Shown here: one piece after another, positions 5,163 through 10,560 of the stretch | Layout: the number at the start of each line of letters is the position of its first letter | Position numbering within the stretch: the first letter of the stretch is position 1 | Assembly (NCBI GenBank): GCA_946886125.1 | Contig: CAMPHY010000022.1 | Coordinates: 1-10,560, forward strand | Direction of reading: 5' to 3' | DNA: 10,560 nt | Origin: an uncultured Candidatus Saccharibacteria bacterium | Lineage (GTDB): Bacteria > Patescibacteria > Saccharimonadia > Saccharimonadales > UBA6022 | Notes under the pieces: model-generated | The model's database searches: none | Seen by the model: only the letters and a program-made list of their open reading frames with translations | What the model was told of the DNA's origin: nothing | Made by a program: the position numbers and the translations under genes

Positions 5163-5888
5163 CTACACAAGCGTCTGGAGTACGTAGAAGCGTTCTTGGT
5201 TCCCTTTTGCGCCCGCCACATCACTGTCTCGCTTATCAGCTATAGTAAATGAATGCTTTGCCCATGCTTCAAAATCTCTTAAAATCTGTCGACGCACAGC
5301 ATCATTTTTTATAATACCTTTATTTGTTTGATTGCGCCCTGCTTCAAACTGTGGTTTTACCATGGCGACAATTTGAGTACCTTTGTTACTCAAGTGTCTG
5401 GCTATATGAGGAAGAATATCACGCAGGCTAATAAATGAGACATCGATAACAATAATTTGTGGTATATCTTTATCAAGTTTGAAATCACGGATATCTGTTT
5501 TCTCGTGTAATTCGATACGCGGATTACCGCGCAGCTGTGGATGCAACTGCTCGGTTCCGACGTCCACCGCGTACACTTTCTTGGCACCATGTTTCAATGC
5601 ATAATCAGTAAACCCACCAGTGCTACTGCCGACGTCTAAGATAATTTTATTATCGAAGTCTAAACCTAGGAGTTGAGCAACACTTGCAAGCTTTAAACCG
5701 GCTCGGCTCACATACTGTTCTTCAGCCTTAAGCTGAATATCCACATCACCACGCACGAAGTGTCCAGGCTTGGCTACTACCCTTCCGTCTACTTTTACTT
5801 TACCGAGCTTAATAAAGCTTTCTGCTTGCGAACGACTCGAAACTAGTCCACGCTCACTCATTTCTATATCTAATCGCTTTTTTGTCAT
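5163..5888 (-). CDS. tlyA: TlyA-family rRNA 2'-O-methyltransferase
   Basis: The product is 241 residues, as usual for TlyA, which methylates the 2'-O of cytidines in 16S and, in some species, 23S rRNA using SAM. Residues 4-62 are an S4 RNA-binding domain (RLDIEMSERGLVSSRSQAESFI...KVKVDG). Residues 62-240 are an FtsJ-like Rossmann domain with SAM motif I LDVGSSTGGF (84-93). K67 (SRAGLKL), D149 (IDVSF), K178 (VKPQF) and E232 (QERF) match the catalytic Lys-Asp-Lys-Glu tetrad known from mycobacterial TlyA, so the enzyme looks intact. The ATG overlaps the TGA of the hydrolase gene upstream as ATGA, and no clear SD is seen, so translation is probably coupled. Hemolysin is an older name for the family and is not a safe functional claim. 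Confidence 0.93.
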   Translation of the reverse strand: MTKKRLDIEMSERGLVSSRSQAESFIKLGKVKVDGRVVAKPGHFVRGDVDIQLKAEEQYVSRAGLKLASVAQLLGLDFDNKIILDVGSSTGGFTDYALKHGAKKVYAVDVGTEQLHPQLRGNPRIELHEKTDIRDFKLDKDIPQIIVIDVSFISLRDILPHIARHLSNKGTQIVAMVKPQFEAGRNQTNKGIIKNDAVRRQILRDFEAWAKHSFTIADKRDSDVAGAKGNQERFYVLQTLV

Positions 5889-7618
5889 GGGTACATAATT
5901 CTTTCTAATTGTCTGGTAATAGCTGCGATGGTGGCATAGGACTGCCCTCTTGTCATAATACTTACTACATACGTTCCGCGTGGATGATACACGATGGCAG
6001 TATCATGCACGTAATCCCACAGAAAGCCTACTTTATCATACACTCGTCCATTGCTACCCGCTGGAATGCCTGCTTGATAATAATGTCGACTCAGTGCACT
6101 CAGTAAACGATCTCGATGCGCACCACTCACCAATGTACCATTATTTAAGCCAATCATGAATTTTGTTAAGTCACCTACCGAACTATGTGTCGCGACACTC
6201 GATATGAATGTTGTAGCGGTACTGAATCCGCGAGCATACAAAAAATTATTAATATACTCTCGACCAAACATAGCGATAAATTTTTCCGCGCAGGGATTAG
6301 TCGAAGCGACAACCATACGCTCAAAACAACCTGCGACATTAGTATCAAGCATACTGTCACCCCAGCTCATCTTTCCTGTGTCGATTTTATCGAATAGCAC
6401 CAATGCGACGAATAATTTATAAGTACTCGCTGAAGGCGTAGATTCATAAGCACGAGCATCAGCCGTCCAGCCATTACCGCCAATTTGAACCAATGAAATT
6501 CGCACGTCCTGAGACGCCGCAACCGCATCGATGTAGGCGCGTAAACCGCTTTGGGTTGAACTATAGCTCGTTGCATACGTGACTTGTGGCATTACAGGCT
6601 CAAGTCGAGCTGGTATCTCAATTGCTTCCGGCTCCATAAATAGTGCCTCACCCAGCGCCGCAACTAATTCATCTTTGACGATCGCTCGTCCAGGCTCGCC
6701 GGTCGTCCGTGACACTTCAATACCATCTCGTAATTGAATTGTGGTCACACCAGGTTCAATTGCTATCGTATCGTTAATACTGTCGACATATTTCTCAACT
6801 TTAGTGGTGTCTACTCTGAGATTTAGTGACGTATCTTTACGCTCGACCACTGTGAGCCACGAAGCAATCGTCGACGCATTCGGAGTAAGTACCTCGTCTT
6901 GCAAACCAGTAATAGATAGCTTCTTCGCGACCGCCGCCTCTACCTGCGCACGCACAGGAGCGATCGCCTGGCTACTTCGGGCAGGTACCAAGCGCTTTGC
7001 CGACACTTCAATGACCGTTGGATTTTCATCTATTCGAAAGGTACTCGACGATATTGCCTCCATCACATCTAATGAGGATACTTCATAGCCTGGAATTGGC
7101 TTGCTAGCCACTATCTTGCCATCTTCTATGGCTAAACGTGCATTTTGCGGGACATGTGATAATTTTTTCGCAGCCAAGCTTGCTTGCTGCTCCAGTTGAG
7201 ACTGTCCAAAATATACGTCCATCACCTGTATATCATTTTGACGAAATACCCATGACAGAGGCAGCAAACGCTGCCAGAGTGGATACTCAGTGACTTGATC
7301 GATCATCGTATCGACGTCAGGCACTGCACCAAGTTCACCGAGAGATAGTTCGGTACTATAACTGCCTACCTTCAGTGTCGCAGTCTGTTTAGTAAAGTAC
7401 TGCTGCAGCTGTACTGCTATGTCATCATGCACCGACCAAGCAATTGATCGCCCATTCACTTGTGCGAGCGGTAAAGCGCGGTCGCGCGGATACATAAGCT
7501 GCAGTCCGATAAGCACAACAAAAACAACCGCCACAATGATATACAGTTTTTTGTGATGCTGTGTAAGTGCCGCCTTCATCTCATGATGAGGGCGTCGGCG
7601 CCGATGGGCAGTAACCAT
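5885..7618 (-). CDS. YoaR-like peptidoglycan-binding and beta-lactamase-fold serine hydrolase
   Basis: The product is 577 residues. An Arg/His-rich cytoplasmic start is followed by one membrane segment (about 25-42). Residues about 50-335 contain two repeats that look like PG_binding_4 (YoaR/VanW N-terminal) domains (PQNARLAIEDGKIVASKPIPGYEV...; TTIQLRDGIEVSRTTGEPGRAI). Residues about 355-577 are a class A beta-lactamase/D,D-peptidase fold: S398-T-Y-K401 (SxxK), S439-T-N441 (SxN) and K529-V-G531 (KxG). C431 and C443 flank the SxN motif and may form a disulfide. It probably acts outside the membrane as a D-Ala-D-Ala carboxypeptidase or muropeptide hydrolase; a true beta-lactamase is less likely given the N-terminal wall-binding domains. 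There is no SD; an extended -10 lies six bases before the ATG. TGA overlaps the tlyA ATG. Confidence 0.85.
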   Translation of the reverse strand: MVTAHRRRRPHHEMKAALTQHHKKLYIIVAVVFVVLIGLQLMYPRDRALPLAQVNGRSIAWSVHDDIAVQLQQYFTKQTATLKVGSYSTELSLGELGAVPDVDTMIDQVTEYPLWQRLLPLSWVFRQNDIQVMDVYFGQSQLEQQASLAAKKLSHVPQNARLAIEDGKIVASKPIPGYEVSSLDVMEAISSSTFRIDENPTVIEVSAKRLVPARSSQAIAPVRAQVEAAVAKKLSITGLQDEVLTPNASTIASWLTVVERKDTSLNLRVDTTKVEKYVDSINDTIAIEPGVTTIQLRDGIEVSRTTGEPGRAIVKDELVAALGEALFMEPEAIEIPARLEPVMPQVTYATSYSSTQSGLRAYIDAVAASQDVRISLVQIGGNGWTADARAYESTPSASTYKLFVALVLFDKIDTGKMSWGDSMLDTNVAGCFERMVVASTNPCAEKFIAMFGREYINNFLYARGFSTATTFISSVATHSSVGDLTKFMIGLNNGTLVSGAHRDRLLSALSRHYYQAGIPAGSNGRVYDKVGFLWDYVHDTAIVYHPRGTYVVSIMTRGQSYATIAAITRQLERIMYP

Positions 7619-7624
7619 AAGCTT

Positions 7625-7633
7625 ATTTTAGCA
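7625..7633 (-). promoter_or_regulatory. Extended -10 promoter for the hydrolase gene, leaderless layout
   Basis: On the minus strand TG-C-TAAAAT (plus 7633 down to 7625) ends six bases before the ATG at 7618, which would place the first transcribed base at the A of the start codon. No SD is present. It lies in the 26-base gap after efp, so the hydrolase-tlyA genes can be transcribed separately from efp. Confidence 0.5.
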
Positions 7634-7644
7634 CTAGTTGGAAC

Positions 7645-8205
7645 TTATTTTTTGCGTTCGCGGTATTCACCCGAAGCAGTATCAACAGAAATTACATCAC
7701 CAACTTTAATGAAAGCAGGTACTTTTACATTAAGCCCCGTTTCGAGCGTTGCATCTTTAAGAACACTACTCGTTGTATCACCCTTTACAACATCTTCAGC
7801 ATACGTCACTTCAAGATATACATTCTTCGGAAGCTCTACGTTAATTACACGATCCCCAAAGAATTGAAGAGTAACAACATCTGCTTCTTTCATATACTGC
7901 GACGCGTCTTCGACTACATCTGTTGGTAGCTGAAATTGTTCAAAGTTTTCAGGATCCATAAAGTAGTAATCTACCCCGTCGTTATAGAGATATTGAACAC
8001 TTTTATTATTCAAGTCAGCTGATTCAATTTTATCTTGTCCTTTAAAAGTCTTAGGGATAACATTACCGTCGATGACGTTTTTTAGCTTTACGTTTACGAT
8101 GCTTCCGCCTCTTCCCATCACCTTTTGGTTATAGTCGGTGACTCGATATGGCTTGCCGTCAATTTGCACAACGACACCTTTTTTAAGATCAGTTGGTTGG
8201 TACAT
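7645..8205 (-). CDS. efp: Translation elongation factor P
   Basis: EF-P binds between the P and E sites and helps ribosomes through polyproline stretches. The product is 186 residues, the normal length, with the KOW-like domain I (1-64), the OB domain II (66-128; YYFMDPENFEQFQL) and domain III (130-186; ATLETGLNVKVPAFIKVGDVISVDTASGEYRER). The tip loop reads MGRGGSI with Arg at position 32, not the Lys seen in E. coli-like proteins. No modifying enzyme is in the window, so R32 may be unmodified or served elsewhere. GGAG lies seven bases before the ATG. The proline-rich surface protein (PPP and many PP motifs) is an obvious local client. Confidence 0.97.
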   Translation of the reverse strand: MYQPTDLKKGVVVQIDGKPYRVTDYNQKVMGRGGSIVNVKLKNVIDGNVIPKTFKGQDKIESADLNNKSVQYLYNDGVDYYFMDPENFEQFQLPTDVVEDASQYMKEADVVTLQFFGDRVINVELPKNVYLEVTYAEDVVKGDTTSSVLKDATLETGLNVKVPAFIKVGDVISVDTASGEYRERKK

Positions 8206-8249
8206 GGTGCATCTCCAATGTTTATTACTATTACAATGTGGCTTTCGCC

Positions 8250-8279
8250 GTTAGAGTCTGGAGGTATAGAATATGGCAA
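8250..8279 (-). promoter_or_regulatory. Possible promoter of efp
   Basis: On the minus strand TTGCCA (8274-8279) and TCTAAC (8250-8255) are 18 bases apart, 45 bases before the efp ATG. The -35 is good and the -10 weak. It overlaps the hairpin in this gap. TAATAG/TAATAA nearer efp (about 8223-8234) is an alternative. Confidence 0.3.
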
Positions 8280-8320
8280 GTAGCTATTGCTGCCTGCCAT
8301 ATTCCACGAACCATATTCTA
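8267..8320 (-). promoter_or_regulatory. Competing-hairpin element between rpsR and efp
   Basis: GAATATGGCA (8269-8278) pairs perfectly with TGCCATATTC (8295-8304). The stem continues through GTAGC/GCTGC to a TATT loop, giving a nearly unbroken 16-pair hairpin. A third arm, CCATATTCTA (8311-8320), can pair with TAGAATATGG (8267-8276) instead. The arms are therefore mutually exclusive. No T-run follows on the minus strand, so it is not an ordinary terminator of rpsR; on the plus strand CTTTTATTT follows. Confidence 0.5.
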
Positions 8321-8328
8321 ACTTTTAT

Positions 8329-8529
8329 TTAGCCCTGGGTGACAAATGGCAATAGTGCCAAGTGACGTGCACGCTTAATGGCAGTTGCCAGTTGGCGTTG
8401 CTGCTTAGCGCTTAAACCTGTCTTTGAGATAGGTTCAATTTGGCCATAAATGTTAATAAAACGTTGGAGTGTTTTTACATCTTTATAGTCAAAATACGCT
8501 GGAGTATCTTTTTTAAATCGTTTCATCAT
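8329..8529 (-). CDS. rpsR: 30S ribosomal protein bS18
   Basis: A short bS18 of 66 residues ([29 protein letters not shown]...[24 protein letters not shown]) that keeps the conserved core and lacks the longer N-terminal tail of many homologues. bS18 pairs with bS6 on the 30S platform. Two ATGs follow each other; AGGAG is seven bases from the second (8526) and four from the first, so the second may be the true start. It follows ssb with a 19-base gap. rplI, often next in other bacteria, is not here; efp follows. Confidence 0.96.
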   Translation of the reverse strand: MMKRFKKDTPAYFDYKDVKTLQRFINIYGQIEPISKTGLSAKQQRQLATAIKRARHLALLPFVTQG

Positions 8530-8548
8530 TCTTCTCCTAAATCACTTC

Positions 8549-9010
8549 CTAAAAAGGAATCTCGCTTAAATCAATTGGTTTGTCGTCAATGTCCTGAATC
8601 ACCACATCATCTGACTTGTTGCCCTGAGACTGCGCAGAAGCACCGTCGCCAGCGTTACTAGCCGCATTATCACGACCGCCGCCGACGAAATTAAAGTCTT
8701 CAACCACCACCTCAACAGTAGAGCGCTTTTGGCCAGACTCTTTATCATCCCAGCTACGTTGCTCAAGACGACCACTAACAAGGACTGGACTTCCTTTTGT
8801 AAGGTACTGGGCGAGAATCTCACCAGCCTTAGCCCATGCAACACAGTTAATATAACTTACTTGGTCCTGCTGCTGGCCGTCGCTACCCTTCCAGCTGCGA
8901 CTAATCGCTAGGCTGAAATTGGTAACACTCTGACCATTTGGCGTTGTCCGTGTTTCAGGATCGCGGGTCAGGTTGCCCATCAAGATAACTTTATTAAAAC
9001 CTTTAGCCAT
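8549..9010 (-). CDS. ssb: Single-stranded DNA-binding protein
   Basis: SSB coats single-stranded DNA in replication and repair. The product is 153 residues: an OB fold at 5-110 (NKVILMGNLTRDPETRTTPNGQSVTNFSLAISR...YINCVAWAKAGEILAQYLTKGSPVLVSGRLEQRSW), a Gly/Ser/Asn/Gln-rich flexible linker, and an acidic C-terminal tip ending DLSEIPF, which recruits partner proteins. GAGGAG inside the end of rpsF lies eight bases before the ATG, and only five bases separate the two genes. The rpsF-ssb-rpsR order is widely conserved. Confidence 0.97.
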   Translation of the reverse strand: MAKGFNKVILMGNLTRDPETRTTPNGQSVTNFSLAISRSWKGSDGQQQDQVSYINCVAWAKAGEILAQYLTKGSPVLVSGRLEQRSWDDKESGQKRSTVEVVVEDFNFVGGGRDNAASNAGDGASAQSQGNKSDDVVIQDIDDKPIDLSEIPF

Positions 9011-9015
9011 AACGA

Positions 9016-9366
9016 TTACTCCTCGTCAGATTCTTCGTTTGAAGATGATTTAGCTTTTGCCTCTTCGAGCGCCTTGCGGCCCTTTTCGTCAACACTTGCA
9101 AGCAAGTATCGAAGTACTTCATCGGTAATGTTCAGAACATTAGAAATCTTAAGCGGTGCATCACTTGGCAACTTAACGTCCATGTATACATAGACGGCAA
9201 AGTCTTCACGATTAATCTTGTAAGCAAGTTTTTTCTTGCCCCAGTTGTCTTCTTTGATGATCTCACCACCATTTTTTGTGATAATATCACGTAATTTTGC
9301 GAGTGGCGTGTCGATATCCACCTCTAGGTCGGGGTGAAGAAGAACGGTTAGTTCATATTCTTTCAT
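9016..9366 (-). CDS. rpsF: 30S ribosomal protein bS6
   Basis: The product is 116 residues: ferredoxin-like bS6 (MKEYELTVLLHPDLEVDIDTPLAKLRDII...GGEIIKEDNWGKKKLAYKI...YVYMDVKLPSDAPLKISNVLNITDEVLRYLL) with an acidic, low-complexity tail (SSSNEESDEE). It binds bS18 on the 30S platform. AGGAGG lies six bases before the ATG. It is the first gene of rpsF-ssb-rpsR, with a leader of about 60 bases that holds two hairpins. Confidence 0.96.
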   Translation of the reverse strand: MKEYELTVLLHPDLEVDIDTPLAKLRDIITKNGGEIIKEDNWGKKKLAYKINREDFAVYVYMDVKLPSDAPLKISNVLNITDEVLRYLLASVDEKGRKALEEAKAKSSSNEESDEE

Positions 9367-9383
9367 AGATTTCCTCCTCTGGA

Positions 9384-9415
9384 ATCCATTATGGATGCTT
9401 ACATCGAGTGTAAGC
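9384..9415 (-). promoter_or_regulatory. Two hairpins in the rpsF leader
   Basis: GCTTACA/TGTAAGC (9397-9415) forms a perfect seven-pair stem with a five-base loop. Directly beside it ATCCAT-T-ATGGAT (9384-9396) is a perfect 13-base inverted repeat. Both lie in the transcribed leader before the SD. rpsF leaders in many bacteria bind the S6:S18 complex for feedback control. I do not see the CCG bulge of that known motif, so the role is open. Confidence 0.45.
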
Positions 9416-9417
9416 CG

Positions 9418-9426
9418 AGTTGATAA
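9418..9426 (-). promoter_or_regulatory. DnaA-box-like sequence near the rpsF transcription start
   Basis: On the minus strand TTATCAACT, one mismatch from the DnaA consensus TTATNCACA at each of two positions depending on the form used, in the same orientation and 30 bases from the perfect box at 9448-9456. It covers the expected start of transcription. Confidence 0.35.
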
Positions 9427-9433
9427 CCCTTTA

Positions 9434-9442
9434 AGTATAGCA
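9434..9442 (-). promoter_or_regulatory. Extended -10 promoter of the rpsF-ssb-rpsR operon
   Basis: On the minus strand TG-C-TATACT (9442 down to 9434) is a strong extended -10 with five of six hexamer bases. The -35 position is weak, which fits an extended -10 promoter. Transcription should begin near 9427, about 60 bases before rpsF. Confidence 0.65.
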
Positions 9443-9447
9443 AAAAC

Positions 9448-9456
9448 TGTGGATAA
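9448..9456 (-). promoter_or_regulatory. Perfect DnaA box inside the rpsF promoter
   Basis: On the minus strand TTATCCACA, the exact consensus DnaA box, sits between the -35 and -10 positions of the rpsF promoter. Bound DnaA would cover the promoter. Confidence 0.5.
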
Positions 9457-9497
9457 AAGCTAGCCCCATGCACTGACAGCCCAGTTGGAAAGGTTAA

Positions 9498-10058
9498 CTA
9501 GTTACCCCCTGCACAGAGACTGCTGTACGTCGTCCATCTTGCGTCAGCCCCAGTATATTTTGATGTACAATACTTTGGCTTTTGGCCCATTTCATAGGCG
9601 TTCGCAAAATAACCACCATCATTTTGACCACCATCACCCTCTAAATACACCATCATGCCGTACGTTTGGTGATTATCGTTAGGCTGCGACGTATACCAAT
9701 ACCAGTGGCTCCCTTGCGTCGCATCGGAAAGTGACGTAGGGTCAACGGCGGTATAAGGCGCTAGCATATCGGCAAGTATCTTATTGCGATCACAATGACC
9801 CCAGTTATCTGTTTGCGATCCGCAAGTACTCTCCTTCCCCATGCCATCGAGTATCGGTGGGTAACGACCATTATCAACCCGGTAAAGTTCAATGGACTTG
9901 GCGATATTTTGAATCTTCGCTATACGCGCATTATCACGTGCACGTACTTGAATGCCGTTATACGCAACAATCGTAATAGCGGCGAGGATACCGATCACCA
10001 CAATGACAATAAGAAGCTCGACGATCGTAAAGCCAGCTTTACGCGAAGCCACCATCAT
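9498..10058 (-). CDS. Type IV prepilin (second of a tandem pair)
   Basis: The product is 186 residues. The class III signal is ASRKAG|FTIVELLIVIVVIGILAAI: a short basic leader, cleavage after Gly by prepilin peptidase, Glu at +5 and a hydrophobic N-terminal helix used for pilus assembly. A globular domain follows with four Cys (CGSQTDNWGHC and KYC...SSLC near the C-terminus), giving two likely disulfides, the last closing a D-region loop. The first ATG overlaps the TGA of the upstream pilin as ATGA; a second ATG follows at once. No clear SD or terminator is seen. The role is as a pilus subunit or minor pilin; major versus minor cannot be told. Assembly genes must lie outside the window. Confidence 0.92.
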   Translation of the reverse strand: MMVASRKAGFTIVELLIVIVVIGILAAITIVAYNGIQVRARDNARIAKIQNIAKSIELYRVDNGRYPPILDGMGKESTCGSQTDNWGHCDRNKILADMLAPYTAVDPTSLSDATQGSHWYWYTSQPNDNHQTYGMMVYLEGDGGQNDGGYFANAYEMGQKPKYCTSKYTGADARWTTYSSLCAGGN

Positions 10059-10560
10059 GCACAGCTCGCTTTATAAAGAGGAATGTTAATCACATTGACA
10101 CGAGATTTATCAAACGGCTGTTTATACATGCCGATTTGATCTTTTAAGCAAGTGTGTGTTGTTTGGTTTTCATCCTCATTTGGATTAACATAATACGGTC
10201 GACCCCATGGATCCACTATATTGCGTATGTTCATGCCTGATTTTTCAGAAACTGCATTGAGAAATTCATTGTATCGTACCCAACATTGATCAGTCGTTTT
10301 TGGTAAGGCGGCAAGATCTGTACCACTAACTTTGTCAGTACACGCCCATTCTGGCGCACCATACGAATAAACACCGTAGAGAGCACTATCATTGTTAATT
10401 CGTGCAGCATTAATCGCCTTTTGAATTTGCGATAAGTCGGTATCAATTTTTGATTTGCGAGCGCGCTCCTGGACACCGTTAAACGCAACGACAGTAATAG
10501 CGGCAAGGATGCCAATCACGACGATTACGATAAGCAGCTCGACAATAGTGAATCCTGTTT
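10055..10560 (-). CDS. Type IV prepilin, partial (cut at the right edge)
   Basis: The gene runs off the right end; 168 codons are visible, starting within TGFTIVELLIVIVVIGILAAI, so only the short leader is missing. The N-terminal helix and following GVQERAR are closely similar in DNA and protein to the neighbouring pilin, while the rest has diverged (158-odd residues; WACTDKVSG...DQCW and HTC...YKASCA give two Cys pairs in matching places). The internal GTG at 10517-10519 is not the start. It ends in TGA overlapping the next ATG, so the two pilins are co-transcribed and probably coupled. Confidence 0.92.
   Translation of the reverse strand, partial: TGFTIVELLIVIVVIGILAAITVVAFNGVQERARKSKIDTDLSQIQKAINAARINNDSALYGVYSYGAPEWACTDKVSGTDLAALPKTTDQCWVRYNEFLNAVSEKSGMNIRNIVDPWGRPYYVNPNEDENQTTHTCLKDQIGMYKQPFDKSRVNVINIPLYKASCA

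Noticed and set aside
5885..5888. UGA read as glycine (code 25)
   Set aside because: UGA ends the hydrolase and the outer pilin exactly where the next gene begins (ATGA overlaps), so it is a stop here.
8267..8320. Ordinary intrinsic terminator of rpsR
   Set aside because: The stem is strong, but on the minus strand it is followed by TATACCTCC and not a T-run.
1..10560. tRNA, rRNA or CRISPR array
   Set aside because: No cloverleaf, rRNA signature or regularly spaced repeat array was seen on either strand.

Overview
The window most likely comes from a Patescibacteria/CPR bacterium, with Candidatus Saccharibacteria (TM7) the best guess. The gene set fits: compact genes, type IV prepilins, a YoaR-like/beta-lactamase-fold cell-wall hydrolase, a class F-like sortase fold, a stripped rpsF-ssb-rpsR operon, and starts that look leaderless. 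UGA is used as a true stop (for example the hydrolase gene and the upstream pilin), so this is not a code-25 lineage such as Gracilibacteria. The lineage call is inference; no 16S or other decisive marker is present.

Left part (1-2590): a possible partial gene leaves at the left edge. Then comes one large, GC-rich, minus-strand gene (271-2289) for an exported, modular surface protein: signal peptide, Glu/Pro/Val-rich stalk, two Ig-like repeats, a Cys/His domain, a Pro-Glu-Asp-Lys repeat stalk and a C-terminal membrane anchor. It has its own promoter (2317-2344) and a strong intrinsic terminator (182-261). A 10-base inverted repeat (172-181 and 2509-2518) lies outside both, so the gene looks like a self-contained cassette.

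Middle (2591-4213): a Firmicutes-like XRE regulator with two membrane segments (minus) is divergent from ychF (plus), a housekeeping P-loop NTPase. The first 18 bases of ychF after the A and T of its ATG occur again at 2493-2510, on the far side of the regulator gene. This marks a past duplication, insertion or site-specific event at the ychF 5' end.

Right part (4294-9366, all minus): transcription runs from right to left through rpsF-ssb-rpsR, efp, then a peptidoglycan-binding serine hydrolase, tlyA and a sortase-fold protein. The hydrolase and tlyA overlap by ATGA. The sortase-fold protein keeps the catalytic His and Arg but has Ser where the nucleophilic Cys should be. The rpsF promoter is bracketed by two DnaA-box sequences. 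The far right holds two tandem type IV prepilin genes, the outer one cut by the window end.

Working together: EF-P and the ribosomal/SSB genes are housekeeping (EF-P would help translate the proline-rich surface protein). The surface protein, sortase-fold protein, cell-wall hydrolase and pilins make this an envelope-rich region, as expected of an episymbiont that attaches to host cells.
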